Shown piece by piece: positions 1-5,381 of a stretch of 5,922 nt of DNA; position 1 is the first letter of the stretch, and every line of letters begins with the position of its first letter. The notes beneath the pieces were generated by a model that saw only the letters and a program-made list of their open reading frames with translations, was not told where the DNA came from and searched no databases. A program made the position numbers and the translations under genes. Source of the DNA: an uncultured Phenylobacterium sp. (lineage in GTDB: Bacteria; Pseudomonadota; Alphaproteobacteria; Caulobacterales; Caulobacteraceae); NCBI GenBank assembly GCA_945952175.1, contig CAMFHW010000277.1, positions 1 to 5,922 of the forward strand, written 5' to 3'.

Positions 1-279
1 GCTGAAGCCGGCGTCGCCAGGCACGTCGACCAGATAGACCCGGAAGTCCTGGGCCCAGGCCAGGCTGTCGAACATCCAGGCGCTGGAATTGCCCTGGGCG
101 CCGTGGAACGCGACGAGGGGCGGCGCATCCCTGCGCCCGCAGGCGATGACGAAGGTCTCACCCGCCCGCGTGGGGATGCGGAGTTCCTCGTGGGCGACCG
201 GCCAGGCGTCCAGCAGGGCGCGGTAGGCCGCACGGACCTCAGCCTCGGCCTGCGGCGTCCGGTAGATGGCGTCGCTCAT
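1..279 (-). CDS. alpha/beta hydrolase, N-terminal part (runs off the left edge)
   Basis: The first 93 residues are present, starting MSDAIYRTPQ; the rest lies outside the window. Residues 56-66 read VAFHGAQGNSS, the HG-containing oxyanion-hole loop after strand beta-3 of the alpha/beta hydrolase fold. Residues 81-88 read VYLVDVPG, matching the usual strand beta-4 and D-x-P-G turn. The nucleophile elbow (G-x-S-x-G) and the catalytic Asp/His would lie downstream and cannot be checked, so substrate and activity are unknown. There is no signal peptide at the start, so a cytoplasmic enzyme is likely. The ATG overlaps the TGA of the upstream HTH gene by four bases (ATGA at 279-276), which suggests translational coupling and a shared transcript. 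Family assignment is fairly sure; esterase, epoxide hydrolase or haloperoxidase-like activities are all possible. Confidence 0.8.
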   Translation of the reverse strand, partial: MSDAIYRTPQAEAEVRAAYRALLDAWPVAHEELRIPTRAGETFVIACGRRDAPPLVAFHGAQGNSSAWMFDSLAWAQDFRVYLVDVPGDAGFS

Positions 280-695
280 CGGTAGGCGTCCGACCAGACC
301 GGGATCAGCTTCAGCAGGTCGCCGACCACGGCGGGGTCGCCCAGCAGAACGAACTTCATCCGCTGGCGCGAGGGGTCGTACATGGTCTCGGCGCGCAGCG
401 GCGGATCGGCGGCCTTGCGGCCGTTGAGCACGCCCAGCAGGGCGTTGGCCAGGCGGATCGAGGCGTCGAGGCCGACGCCCTCCATCTCCAGGATCGCCGA
501 GACCTCCAGATGGCGCGGAGGCGTCGCGGCGGCCGGCAGGCCGGTCAAGGCGTCGAGGTCGCCGCGGGTGATCCGGTACTGCTTGCCGATGCGCACGGCC
601 TTCAGGCGACCGTCGCGGATATAGGCGCGCACCGTGCGCTCCTGCAGGCCGAGGCGCTCGGCGACCTGTTCGACGGAATAGAGCTCTTGGGTCAT
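276..695 (-). CDS. excisionase/MerR-like helix-turn-helix DNA-binding protein
   Basis: 139 residues from the chosen ATG. Residues 5-50 (LYSVEQVAERLGLQ, then ERTVRAYIRDGRLKAVRIG, then QYRITRGDLDAL) are a typical HTH_17/excisionase-type winged helix. It has the V-A-E-x-L-G helix, the T-V-R-x-Y-I recognition helix, the G-x-L-x-A-x-R-I-G wing and the R-I-x-x-x-D-L-D end. After a Pro/Ala linker (about 53-62), residues 63-139 form a domain I do not recognise. No integrase or phage gene is next to it, so I read it as a small regulator rather than a true excisionase. It overlaps the alpha/beta hydrolase start by four bases, so the two are probably co-expressed. The start is uncertain: ATG at 701 (two residues longer) or GTG at 740 are in frame, and none has a good Shine-Dalgarno. 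I chose 695 because the domain begins immediately after it. Confidence 0.82.
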   Translation of the reverse strand: MTQELYSVEQVAERLGLQERTVRAYIRDGRLKAVRIGKQYRITRGDLDALTGLPAAATPPRHLEVSAILEMEGVGLDASIRLANALLGVLNGRKAADPPLRAETMYDPSRQRMKFVLLGDPAVVGDLLKLIPVWSDAYR

Positions 696-722
696 AGCCA
701 TCAGTCGTTTTGCGGATGTTTG

Positions 723-732
723 TATACGTATA
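723..732. promoter_or_regulatory. palindromic candidate operator in the divergent HTH/ruvX intergenic region
   Basis: TATACGTATA is a perfect 10-bp palindrome. It sits 27 bp upstream of the chosen ATG of the HTH gene and 77 bp upstream of the ruvX ATG. It is strikingly AT-rich in a very GC-rich region. It could be an operator (autoregulation by the HTH protein is the simplest guess) or could hold a -10 element for either direction. I could not find a convincing -35 at the right distance on either strand, so no promoter is called. Function is inferred only from position and symmetry. Confidence 0.4.
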
Positions 733-809
733 TGACTCACTTTCTGGAGTCGATAGGGTCGTTTTCGTCACAGGCTTCGCGCCACGGGCGGCGGCGGCTA
801 AGACAGCGC

Positions 810-1292
810 ATGGCCGTGGTCGACATCACCGAACTGCCCCCGCTCCTGCCGCGCTACGGCGCGCTGTTCGGGCTGGACCTGGGGGAGAAGACCATCGGCG
901 TGGCGGTGTCCGATCCCACGCGGATGGTGGCGACGCCGCTGGAGACCCTGAAGAAGGGCAAGTTCACCGACGACGCCAATGCGCTGTTCAAGCTGATGGA
1001 CGGGCGCGAGGCCGCGGGGATCGTCATCGGCCTGCCGGTCAACATGGACGGGACCGAGGGGCCCCGCTGCCAGTCGAGCCGCGCGTTCGGGCGCAACCTG
1101 CTGCGGCTACGCCCCGACCTTGTGATCGCCTTCTGGGACGAGCGCATGTCGAGCATGGCGGTGAACCGCGTGCTGATCGACGAGATGGACGCGACCCGGG
1201 CCCGGCGCACGGGGCTGGTCGACCAGATGGCGGCCGGGTGGATCCTGCAGGGGGCGCTTGATCGGTTGAGGACGCTTGCGGAAGGGGCTTAG
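810..1292 (+). CDS. ruvX: RuvX/YqgF-family putative Holliday junction resolvase / rRNA-processing nuclease
   Basis: 160 residues, the normal length for the family. It has the RNase H-like fold: GLDLGEKTIGVAVSD at 21-35 carries the first catalytic Asp (D23) and the G-x-K-x-I-G turn; IVIGLPVNMDGTEGP at 71-85 is the family signature; WDERMSS at 109-115 carries E111; and VDQMAA at 137-142 carries the C-terminal acidic residue D138. All expected acidic positions are intact. In E. coli, YqgF is essential and acts in 16S rRNA 5' maturation; resolvase activity has been shown for some homologues. The open frame continues upstream to about 510 with no stop. I chose 810 because MAVVDITELPPLLPRYG matches the usual short leader before the first strand; no strong Shine-Dalgarno supports it. 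The gene is divergent from the HTH gene and convergent with lysR, with a structured repeat between the ends of ruvX and lysR. Confidence 0.93.
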   Translation: MAVVDITELPPLLPRYGALFGLDLGEKTIGVAVSDPTRMVATPLETLKKGKFTDDANALFKLMDGREAAGIVIGLPVNMDGTEGPRCQSSRAFGRNLLRLRPDLVIAFWDERMSSMAVNRVLIDEMDATRARRTGLVDQMAAGWILQGALDRLRTLAEGA

Positions 1293-1303
1293 GCTCGCCT
1301 CCT

Positions 1304-1443
1304 CCGTCATCCTAGGCCTTGTGCCTAGGATCCCTCGCCCCGCCTGTATTGAGGCGCCGGCTGAGGCATCGACTTCGGCGCGCTCGTCTGCAACACCCGG
1401 CAAGCGTCGACAGGGATCCTAGGCACAAGGCCTAGGATGACGG
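1304..1443. repeat. 140-bp paired-hairpin repeat element, copy 1
   Basis: Two 32-bp arms (1304-1335 and 1412-1443) are perfect inverted repeats separated by 76 bp. Each arm is itself a hairpin: stem ATCCTAGGC, loop CTTGT, then the complementary stem (left arm 1309-1331, right arm 1416-1438). The element can therefore fold either as two small hairpins or as one long stem. The spacer is asymmetric, with GAGGCGCCGGC at 1351-1361 and AGCGTCGAC at 1403-1411 touching the right arm. It lies between the convergent ends of ruvX (11 bp away) and lysR (22 bp away), so it may act as a bidirectional terminator or RNA stabiliser, though it has no T-tract. It resembles REP/BIME-type or MITE-like elements; no transposase is encoded. 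The left arm read backwards encodes the spurious peptide ILGTRPRMT, which should not be annotated as protein. Confidence 0.9.
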
Positions 1444-1465
1444 GGTGGGTGTCGCCCCGCTCGAA

Positions 1466-2383
1466 CTAATCCGCCGCCACCCCAAACCCGCGCAGGCGCT
1501 CGATCACTGCGTCGAGGAAGGCGCGGGTCTTGGTGGCGAGGTGTCGCGACGAGGGCATGAGGGCGTAGACCGGGGCCTCGGCGCTGCCCCAGGCGGGCAG
1601 GACCTGCTCCAGGCGGCCGATGTGCAGATCGCAGACCACGTCGACATGCGACTTGAAGGCGACGCCGCGGCCGTCGAGCGCCCAGTCATGGACCACGTCG
1701 CCATTGTCGGCGCGCAGACGCGGTCGCGCCGGGACCTCCGCTATCGCACGATCTGGGCCGACGAGGCGCCAGGGGTCGATGTCGTCGCCGTACCGCAGCA
1801 GGTCGTGCCCGGCGAGATCACCGGGCTCCGTCGGTCGGCCGCGGCGGTCGAGATAGGCCGGCGAGGCGACCAGGATGCGGTGGTTGTCGACCAGCTTGCG
1901 CATCACAGCCTGCGAGTCTCGCGGCGGGCCGATGCGGATGGCCAGGTCGATGCGGGTTTCAACGAGATCGACCAGCCGGTCGTCGAGACGCAGTTCCACA
2001 TCCAGGGCCGGATGGCGGGCCACGAGATCGGCGGCCACCGGGGCCAGGTGGATGCGGCCGAAGGAGATCGGCGCGGCGACGCGCAACACGCCCTGGGGCG
2101 CCTCGGCCCCACTGGCCAGGCGGGCCTGGGCGATGGCGATCTCGTCCAGCACGCGCTCGACATGCGGCAGCAGGGCGGCCCCCTCCTCCGTCGGAGACAA
2201 TCGCCGCGTGGTGCGATGGACCAGGCGCTGACCGGTCTTCCGCTCCAGGCTCGCCAACCGCTTGCTGACCACCGCCAGGCCGACGCCCAGGTCGCGGGCC
2301 GCGGCCGACAGGCTGCCAAGGGTGAGGATGCGGTGGAAGGTGCGGAGCTCGTTGAGGTCGCCCAAGGCATTCTCAACTGACAT
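1466..2383 (-). CDS. LysR-family transcriptional regulator
   Basis: 305 residues, full family length. Residues about 10-67 form the winged HTH: L-x-x-L-R-T-F, then GSLSAAARDLGVGLAVVSKRL as helix-turn-helix, then LERKTGQRLVHRTTRRLSPTEEG as wing. The remainder is the two-lobed periplasmic-binding-like effector domain, with GVLRVAAPISFGR opening the first lobe (after about 97), DLAIRIGPPRDS and VASPAYLDRRGRP in the middle, and GRLEQVLPAW near the end. The R-I-G-x-x-x-D-S and A-S-P-A-Y-L signatures place it in the large CrgA/AaeR-type group of LysR proteins that often control divergent oxidoreductases. There is a single cysteine (C251) in the effector domain; whether it matters is unknown. The gene starts 67 bp from the divergent flavin oxidoreductase, its most likely target. 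AGGA (complement of 2392-2395) lies 8 bases before the ATG and supports this start. The effector is not predictable. Confidence 0.95.
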   Translation of the reverse strand: MSVENALGDLNELRTFHRILTLGSLSAAARDLGVGLAVVSKRLASLERKTGQRLVHRTTRRLSPTEEGAALLPHVERVLDEIAIAQARLASGAEAPQGVLRVAAPISFGRIHLAPVAADLVARHPALDVELRLDDRLVDLVETRIDLAIRIGPPRDSQAVMRKLVDNHRILVASPAYLDRRGRPTEPGDLAGHDLLRYGDDIDPWRLVGPDRAIAEVPARPRLRADNGDVVHDWALDGRGVAFKSHVDVVCDLHIGRLEQVLPAWGSAEAPVYALMPSSRHLATKTRAFLDAVIERLRGFGVAAD

Positions 2384-2385
2384 GC

Positions 2386-2436
2386 GATTATTCCTATCCC
2401 GATGAGCTGATTATCTCCCAATCGGCGCAGGATTAT
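2386..2436. promoter_or_regulatory. three GATTAT direct repeats, candidate LysR-binding array
   Basis: GATTAT occurs at 2386-2391, 2409-2414 and 2431-2436, that is at spacings of 23 and 22 bp, close to two turns of the DNA helix. All lie in the 67-bp region between the divergent lysR and flavin oxidoreductase genes, an AT-rich patch in GC-rich DNA. LysR proteins bind as tetramers to sites spread over 50-60 bp on one face of the DNA, which suits this spacing. Two of the three copies also coincide with the predicted lysR promoter elements, so part of the pattern may simply be promoter sequence. Confidence 0.45.
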
Positions 2437-2439
2437 CAA
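2410..2439 (-). promoter_or_regulatory. predicted sigma-70-type promoter of the lysR gene
   Basis: On the minus strand, TTGATA (complement of 2434-2439) and GATAAT (complement of 2410-2415) are separated by 18 bp, each matching 5 of 6 consensus bases. Transcription would start near 2403, giving a leader of about 20 bases with AGGA 8 bases before the lysR ATG. The elements overlap the second and third GATTAT repeats, so LysR bound there would be expected to repress its own gene. Prediction only. Confidence 0.55.
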
Positions 2440-2450
2440 GGCGGCGGGCG

Positions 2451-3728
2451 ATGAGCGCCCCGAGGACGCCGCTGATGATCTCTCCCCTCTCCCGCCCGCT
2501 GGAGCTGCCGAACGGCGTGGTCCTGAAGAACCGCATCGCGAAGGCGGCGATGAGCGAGGGCCTGTCCGATTTCGACAACCATTCGACGCCGCGGCTCGAG
2601 ACCCTCTATCGCCGCTGGGCGGCCTCGGGCGCCGGCCTGCTGCTGTCCGGCAATATCCAGGTCGACCGCGATCACCTGGAACGGCCCAACAACGTGGTGC
2701 TGGAGGACGAGCGCGGGCTCGCGGCCCTGACCGCGCTCACTGCGGCGGGTCGGTCGGAGGGCGCCGAATTCTGGGCCCAGCTCAGCCACACCGGCCGCCA
2801 GGTCGACCGGGCGATCAATCCGGAGCCGCTGGCGCCCTCTCGGGTCGAGATCGACGTGATCCGCGGGGCCGGTTTCGACTTCGCCCCGCCGCGCGAGATG
2901 ACCGAGGTCGAGATCGGCCACGCCATCGACCAGTTCGCCCGCTCGGCGCGGCTGGCCAAGCAGGCGGGGTTCACCGGGGTGACGCTGCATGCGGCCCACG
3001 GCTACCTGTTTTCGCAGTTCCTGAGCCCGCTTTCGAACCGGCGGACCGACCGCTGGGGCGGCGAGTTGAAGAACCGCACGCGGCTATTGCTGGAGACCAT
3101 CGCCGCCGTGCGCGCGGCCGTCGGGCCGGACCTGCCGGTGGGGATCAAGCTGAACAGCTCGGACTTCCAGCGGGGCGGCTTCTCGCACGACGAGGCGTTG
3201 GAGGTGGTGGGCTGGCTGAACGGGTCGAGCCTGGATCTGCTGGAGCTGTCCGGCGGCTCGCTGGAACAGCCCAAGGTAGTCGGGGTGGCGGTGAAGGACG
3301 AGGGCGAGGACGGGGCGCGGGCCTCGACCGTGGCGCGCGAGGCCTATTTCGTGGCCCTGGCCGGCGCGCTGCGGGCGCGGGCGAAGATGCCTGTGATGGT
3401 GACCGGCGGGTTCCGCACGGCGGGAGGCATGGCCGAGGCGCTGGAGGCCGGCGAGCTGGATGTGGTGGGGCTGGGACGGCCGCTGATCGCCGATCCGGCG
3501 ACGCCGGCCAAGCTGCTGTCAGGCGAGATCGAGGTCGCGCCGCGACCGGAGGCGCAGCTGGAACTGCTGCACATCCTGGGCTGGTTCAACATGCAGATCG
3601 AGCGGCTGGCGGACGGGCTGGAGCCCGACCTGGCGCTGTCGGGCGCCGAGGCGTCCGCGCAGTTCCGGCGGATCGAGGCGGGCAACATGGCGGGCCTGGC
3701 GGCGCATCGCGCGGCGCGGGCGGCCTAG
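2451..3728 (+). CDS. Old Yellow Enzyme-family NADH:flavin oxidoreductase (ene-reductase)
   Basis: 425 residues, a single FMN-binding TIM barrel without the C-terminal iron-sulfur/Rossmann domains of 2,4-dienoyl-CoA reductases. Visible motifs: LPNGVVLKNRIAKAAMSEGL (about 17-36, first strand); FWAQLSHTGRQ (107-117) with Q110 and H113; HAAHGYLFSQFLSP (180-193) with the substrate-anchoring pair H180/H183 and likely proton donor Y185; NRRTDRWGGELKNR ending at R209; GIKLNS (231-236) with the flavin-contacting Lys233; VMVTGGFRT (315-323) and VGLGRPLIADP (339-349), the phosphate-binding loops. The catalytic set is intact. Family members reduce the C=C bond of activated alkenes using NAD(P)H; the real substrate is unknown. 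AAGGCGG at 2438-2444 supports the ATG at 2451 over the in-frame ATG at 2475. The stop is directly followed by the VOC gene start, so the two form an operon, probably under control of the divergent LysR. Confidence 0.93.
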   Translation: MSAPRTPLMISPLSRPLELPNGVVLKNRIAKAAMSEGLSDFDNHSTPRLETLYRRWAASGAGLLLSGNIQVDRDHLERPNNVVLEDERGLAALTALTAAGRSEGAEFWAQLSHTGRQVDRAINPEPLAPSRVEIDVIRGAGFDFAPPREMTEVEIGHAIDQFARSARLAKQAGFTGVTLHAAHGYLFSQFLSPLSNRRTDRWGGELKNRTRLLLETIAAVRAAVGPDLPVGIKLNSSDFQRGGFSHDEALEVVGWLNGSSLDLLELSGGSLEQPKVVGVAVKDEGEDGARASTVAREAYFVALAGALRARAKMPVMVTGGFRTAGGMAEALEAGELDVVGLGRPLIADPATPAKLLSGEIEVAPRPEAQLELLHILGWFNMQIERLADGLEPDLALSGAEASAQFRRIEAGNMAGLAAHRAARAA

Positions 3729-4145
3729 ATGACGCCGCTGAAGCTCGCCCACTATGCGGTGCGCGCGCCGGACCTGGCGGTCTCGCGGCGGTTCTATGAG
3801 GACGCGCTGGGCCTGCGGGCCGGCTATCGGCCGCCGTTCGGCTTCGACGGCTGCTGGCTCTATCTCAGCGAGGACGAGGCCGAGTTCGGAGTGGTGCACC
3901 TGATCGGCGCGGGCGACGGGCTCGCGGCTTATCTCGGCGAACGCGGCGGGGCGGGTAGCGGCCTGGTCGACCATATCGCCTTCCTGGCCCGCGACTGGCC
4001 GGCCTGGCGCGACCGCTGGGCGGCGCTGGGCGTGCGCCACGAGGTGCGGGTCGTCCCCGAGCTCGGCCTGCGCCAGGCCTTCGTGACCGATCCGGCGGGC
4101 GTGGTGATCGAGCTGAACTTCCCCGCGGACGAGGCGGAGGGATGA
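3729..4145 (+). CDS. VOC-superfamily (glyoxalase/dioxygenase-fold) metalloprotein
   Basis: 138 residues with the two beta-alpha-beta-beta-beta modules of the vicinal oxygen chelate fold. Module one is about 4-60 (LKLAHYAVRAPDLAVSRRFY, then ALGL) and module two about 78-131 (GLVDHIAFLARDW, ending DPAGVVIELNF). The likely metal ligands are H8, H57, H82 and E128, one at each expected place. E. coli glyoxalase I uses His/Glu/His/Glu, so a His in the second position is a difference that could point to another activity, such as lyase, epimerase, thiol transferase or dioxygenase chemistry. The ATG directly follows the TAG of the flavin oxidoreductase (TAGATG, no spacer), so translation is probably coupled. 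Pairing with an ene-reductase suggests a role in handling a reactive carbonyl or enone product; the substrate is not known. Confidence 0.88.
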   Translation: MTPLKLAHYAVRAPDLAVSRRFYEDALGLRAGYRPPFGFDGCWLYLSEDEAEFGVVHLIGAGDGLAAYLGERGGAGSGLVDHIAFLARDWPAWRDRWAALGVRHEVRVVPELGLRQAFVTDPAGVVIELNFPADEAEG

Positions 4146-4167
4146 CCTGCTCCCCTGCCCCCCGCCA

Positions 4168-4307
4168 CCGTCATCCTAGGCCTTGTGCCTAGGACCCCTG
4201 TCGACGCTCGCGCGGCCAAGCCGGTCATAGCGGAATGGCCGACGCCTCGAAGATCCTCTCACCGCCAGCCGACAGAGGGGTCCTAGGCACAAGGTCTAGG
4301 ATGACGG
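4168..4307. repeat. 140-bp paired-hairpin repeat element, copy 2 (opposite orientation)
   Basis: Arms at 4168-4199 and 4276-4307 are 32 bp each and inverted, with one mismatch; the spacer is 76 bp. Arm length, spacer length and total length equal those of copy 1. Spacer landmarks appear reverse-complemented: GTCGACGCT (4200-4208) touches the left arm here, and GCCGACGCCTC is at 4238-4248, so this copy lies in the opposite orientation to copy 1. Both arms share a change relative to copy 1 (GGACCC on the left, GGGTCC on the right). The single arm mismatch (T4295) would be a G-U wobble in plus-strand RNA. The element begins 22 bp after the VOC gene and ends 95 bp before pyrB; it could end or stabilise the upstream operon's transcript. 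I see no clear promoter in the 95 bp before pyrB. Confidence 0.9.
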
Positions 4308-4402
4308 CGGGGTGTGTGGCGCTCCGCGCCGACCACGAATCTGTGCACGGCCGCCCGCCCGCCCTTGGCGCCTGGCGTGGGACCGGTTAGGACGCGCCTT
4401 TA

Positions 4403-5380
4403 ATGACAGCCTTGCCCACCGGTCTGAACGAGGTCCTTGGCCGGACCTTCCCGTTCCCGCGCCGCCATTTCCTTTCGGTGCTGGATCTCAATCCCGTGGA
4501 GGTCGCCGGTCTGCTGGACTTGGCCGACGGCTTCGTCAGCCTCAACCGCCAGACCTCGAAGAAGCTCGACCTGCTCAAGGGTCGCACGCTGATGAACCTG
4601 TTCTTCGAGAACTCGACCCGGACCCAGAGCTCGTTCGAGCTGGCCGGCAAGCGGCTGGGCGCCGATACGGTCAATATGAGCCCGCGCTCGTCGTCGATCT
4701 CCAAGGGCGAGACGCTGATCGACACGGCGGTGACGCTGAACGCCATGCAGCCCGACATCCTGATCGTGCGGCACGCCTCGTCCGGCGCCGCGAGCCTCCT
4801 GTCGCAGAAGGTGTCGTGCTCGGTGGTCAATGCCGGCGACGGCCAGCACGAGCACCCGACCCAGGCCCTGTTGGACGCCTTGTCCCTGCGCCGCGCCTTC
4901 GGGCGGATCGCCGGGTTGAAGGTGGCGATCTGCGGCGACGTGCTGCACAGCCGGGTGGCGCGCTCGAATGTCGGCCTGCTGCAGATGATGGGCGCCCACG
5001 TGCGGCTGGTCGGGCCGCCGACCCTGATGCCGGCCCAGGCCGACCGCTGGGGCGTCGAGGTGATCACCGACCTGCGCAAGGGTATCGAGGGCTGCGACGT
5101 GGTGATGATGCTGCGCCTGCAGCTCGAGCGGATGGACGGGGTGATGGCGCCGTCGCAGCGGGAGTATTTCCGCTTCTGGGGCCTGGACCGCGAGAAGCTG
5201 GCCCATGCCGCGCCGCATGTGCGGGTGATGCATCCCGGGCCGATGAACCGCGGGGTCGAGATCGATTCCGACGTGGCCGACGACCTGAACGTCTCGCTGA
5301 TCCAGGACCAGGTGGAGATGGGCGTGGCGGCGCGCATGGCGATCCTGGCCTCGCTGGCCGCCCGATTGGACAACCACTGA
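4403..5380 (+). CDS. pyrB: aspartate carbamoyltransferase, catalytic subunit
   Basis: 325 residues, slightly longer than the roughly 310 of E. coli PyrB because of an N-terminal extension of about 20 residues. PyrB joins carbamoyl phosphate and aspartate to give N-carbamoyl-aspartate, the committed step of pyrimidine synthesis, in the cytoplasm. The carbamoyl-phosphate site is [13 protein letters not shown] (67-79; S71-T-R-T) with K101 in SSISKGET (97-104) from the neighbouring subunit of the trimer. R123-H124, HPTQALLDA (151-159) and MHPGPMNRG (276-284) complete the active site, so the enzyme should be active. No regulatory pyrI is seen next to it. The start is fixed by an in-frame TAG at 4388-4390, and AGGA at 4389-4392 lies 10 bases before the ATG. 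One base separates its stop from the LOG gene. pyrC does not follow directly, although pyrB-pyrC pairing is common in alphaproteobacteria. Confidence 0.97.
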   Translation: MTALPTGLNEVLGRTFPFPRRHFLSVLDLNPVEVAGLLDLADGFVSLNRQTSKKLDLLKGRTLMNLFFENSTRTQSSFELAGKRLGADTVNMSPRSSSISKGETLIDTAVTLNAMQPDILIVRHASSGAASLLSQKVSCSVVNAGDGQHEHPTQALLDALSLRRAFGRIAGLKVAICGDVLHSRVARSNVGLLQMMGAHVRLVGPPTLMPAQADRWGVEVITDLRKGIEGCDVVMMLRLQLERMDGVMAPSQREYFRFWGLDREKLAHAAPHVRVMHPGPMNRGVEIDSDVADDLNVSLIQDQVEMGVAARMAILASLAARLDNH

Positions 5381-5381
5381 G

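Noticed and set aside
696..740. Longer start (GTG at 740) for the HTH protein
   Set aside because: It would place the AT-rich palindrome inside the coding region and add 15 residues not needed by the domain; no ribosome-binding site supports it. Not fully excluded.
510..809. N-terminal extension of ruvX upstream of 810
   Set aside because: The added residues overlap the HTH gene antisense and are absent from the RuvX family; the normal family start is at 810.
1107..1403. Small minus-strand open frames reading through the repeats (also 3929-4228), both containing LGTRPRMT
   Set aside because: The shared peptide is just the translation of the repeat arm; it is not evidence of a protein family.
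1445..2380. Long plus-strand open frame (311 codons) across the lysR gene
   Set aside because: It is the antisense shadow of a clear full-length LysR protein; its translation has no recognisable domain and an Arg/Gln/Gly-rich composition typical of GC-rich shadows.
2377..2405. A sigma-70 promoter for the flavin oxidoreductase starting from CTGACA at 2377-2382
   Set aside because: No acceptable -10 sequence lies 16-18 bp downstream; the real promoter may depend on an activator and cannot be placed.
1304..4307. The repeated arms as a CRISPR array or an ordinary composite transposon
   Set aside because: There are only two copies 2.9 kb apart with no array structure and no cas genes, and no transposase or target-site duplication is visible.
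4318..4330. Small GGCGC/GCGCC hairpin in the pyrB leader as an attenuator
   Set aside because: Five base pairs with a three-base loop are common by chance at this GC content; no T-tract or leader peptide is visible.
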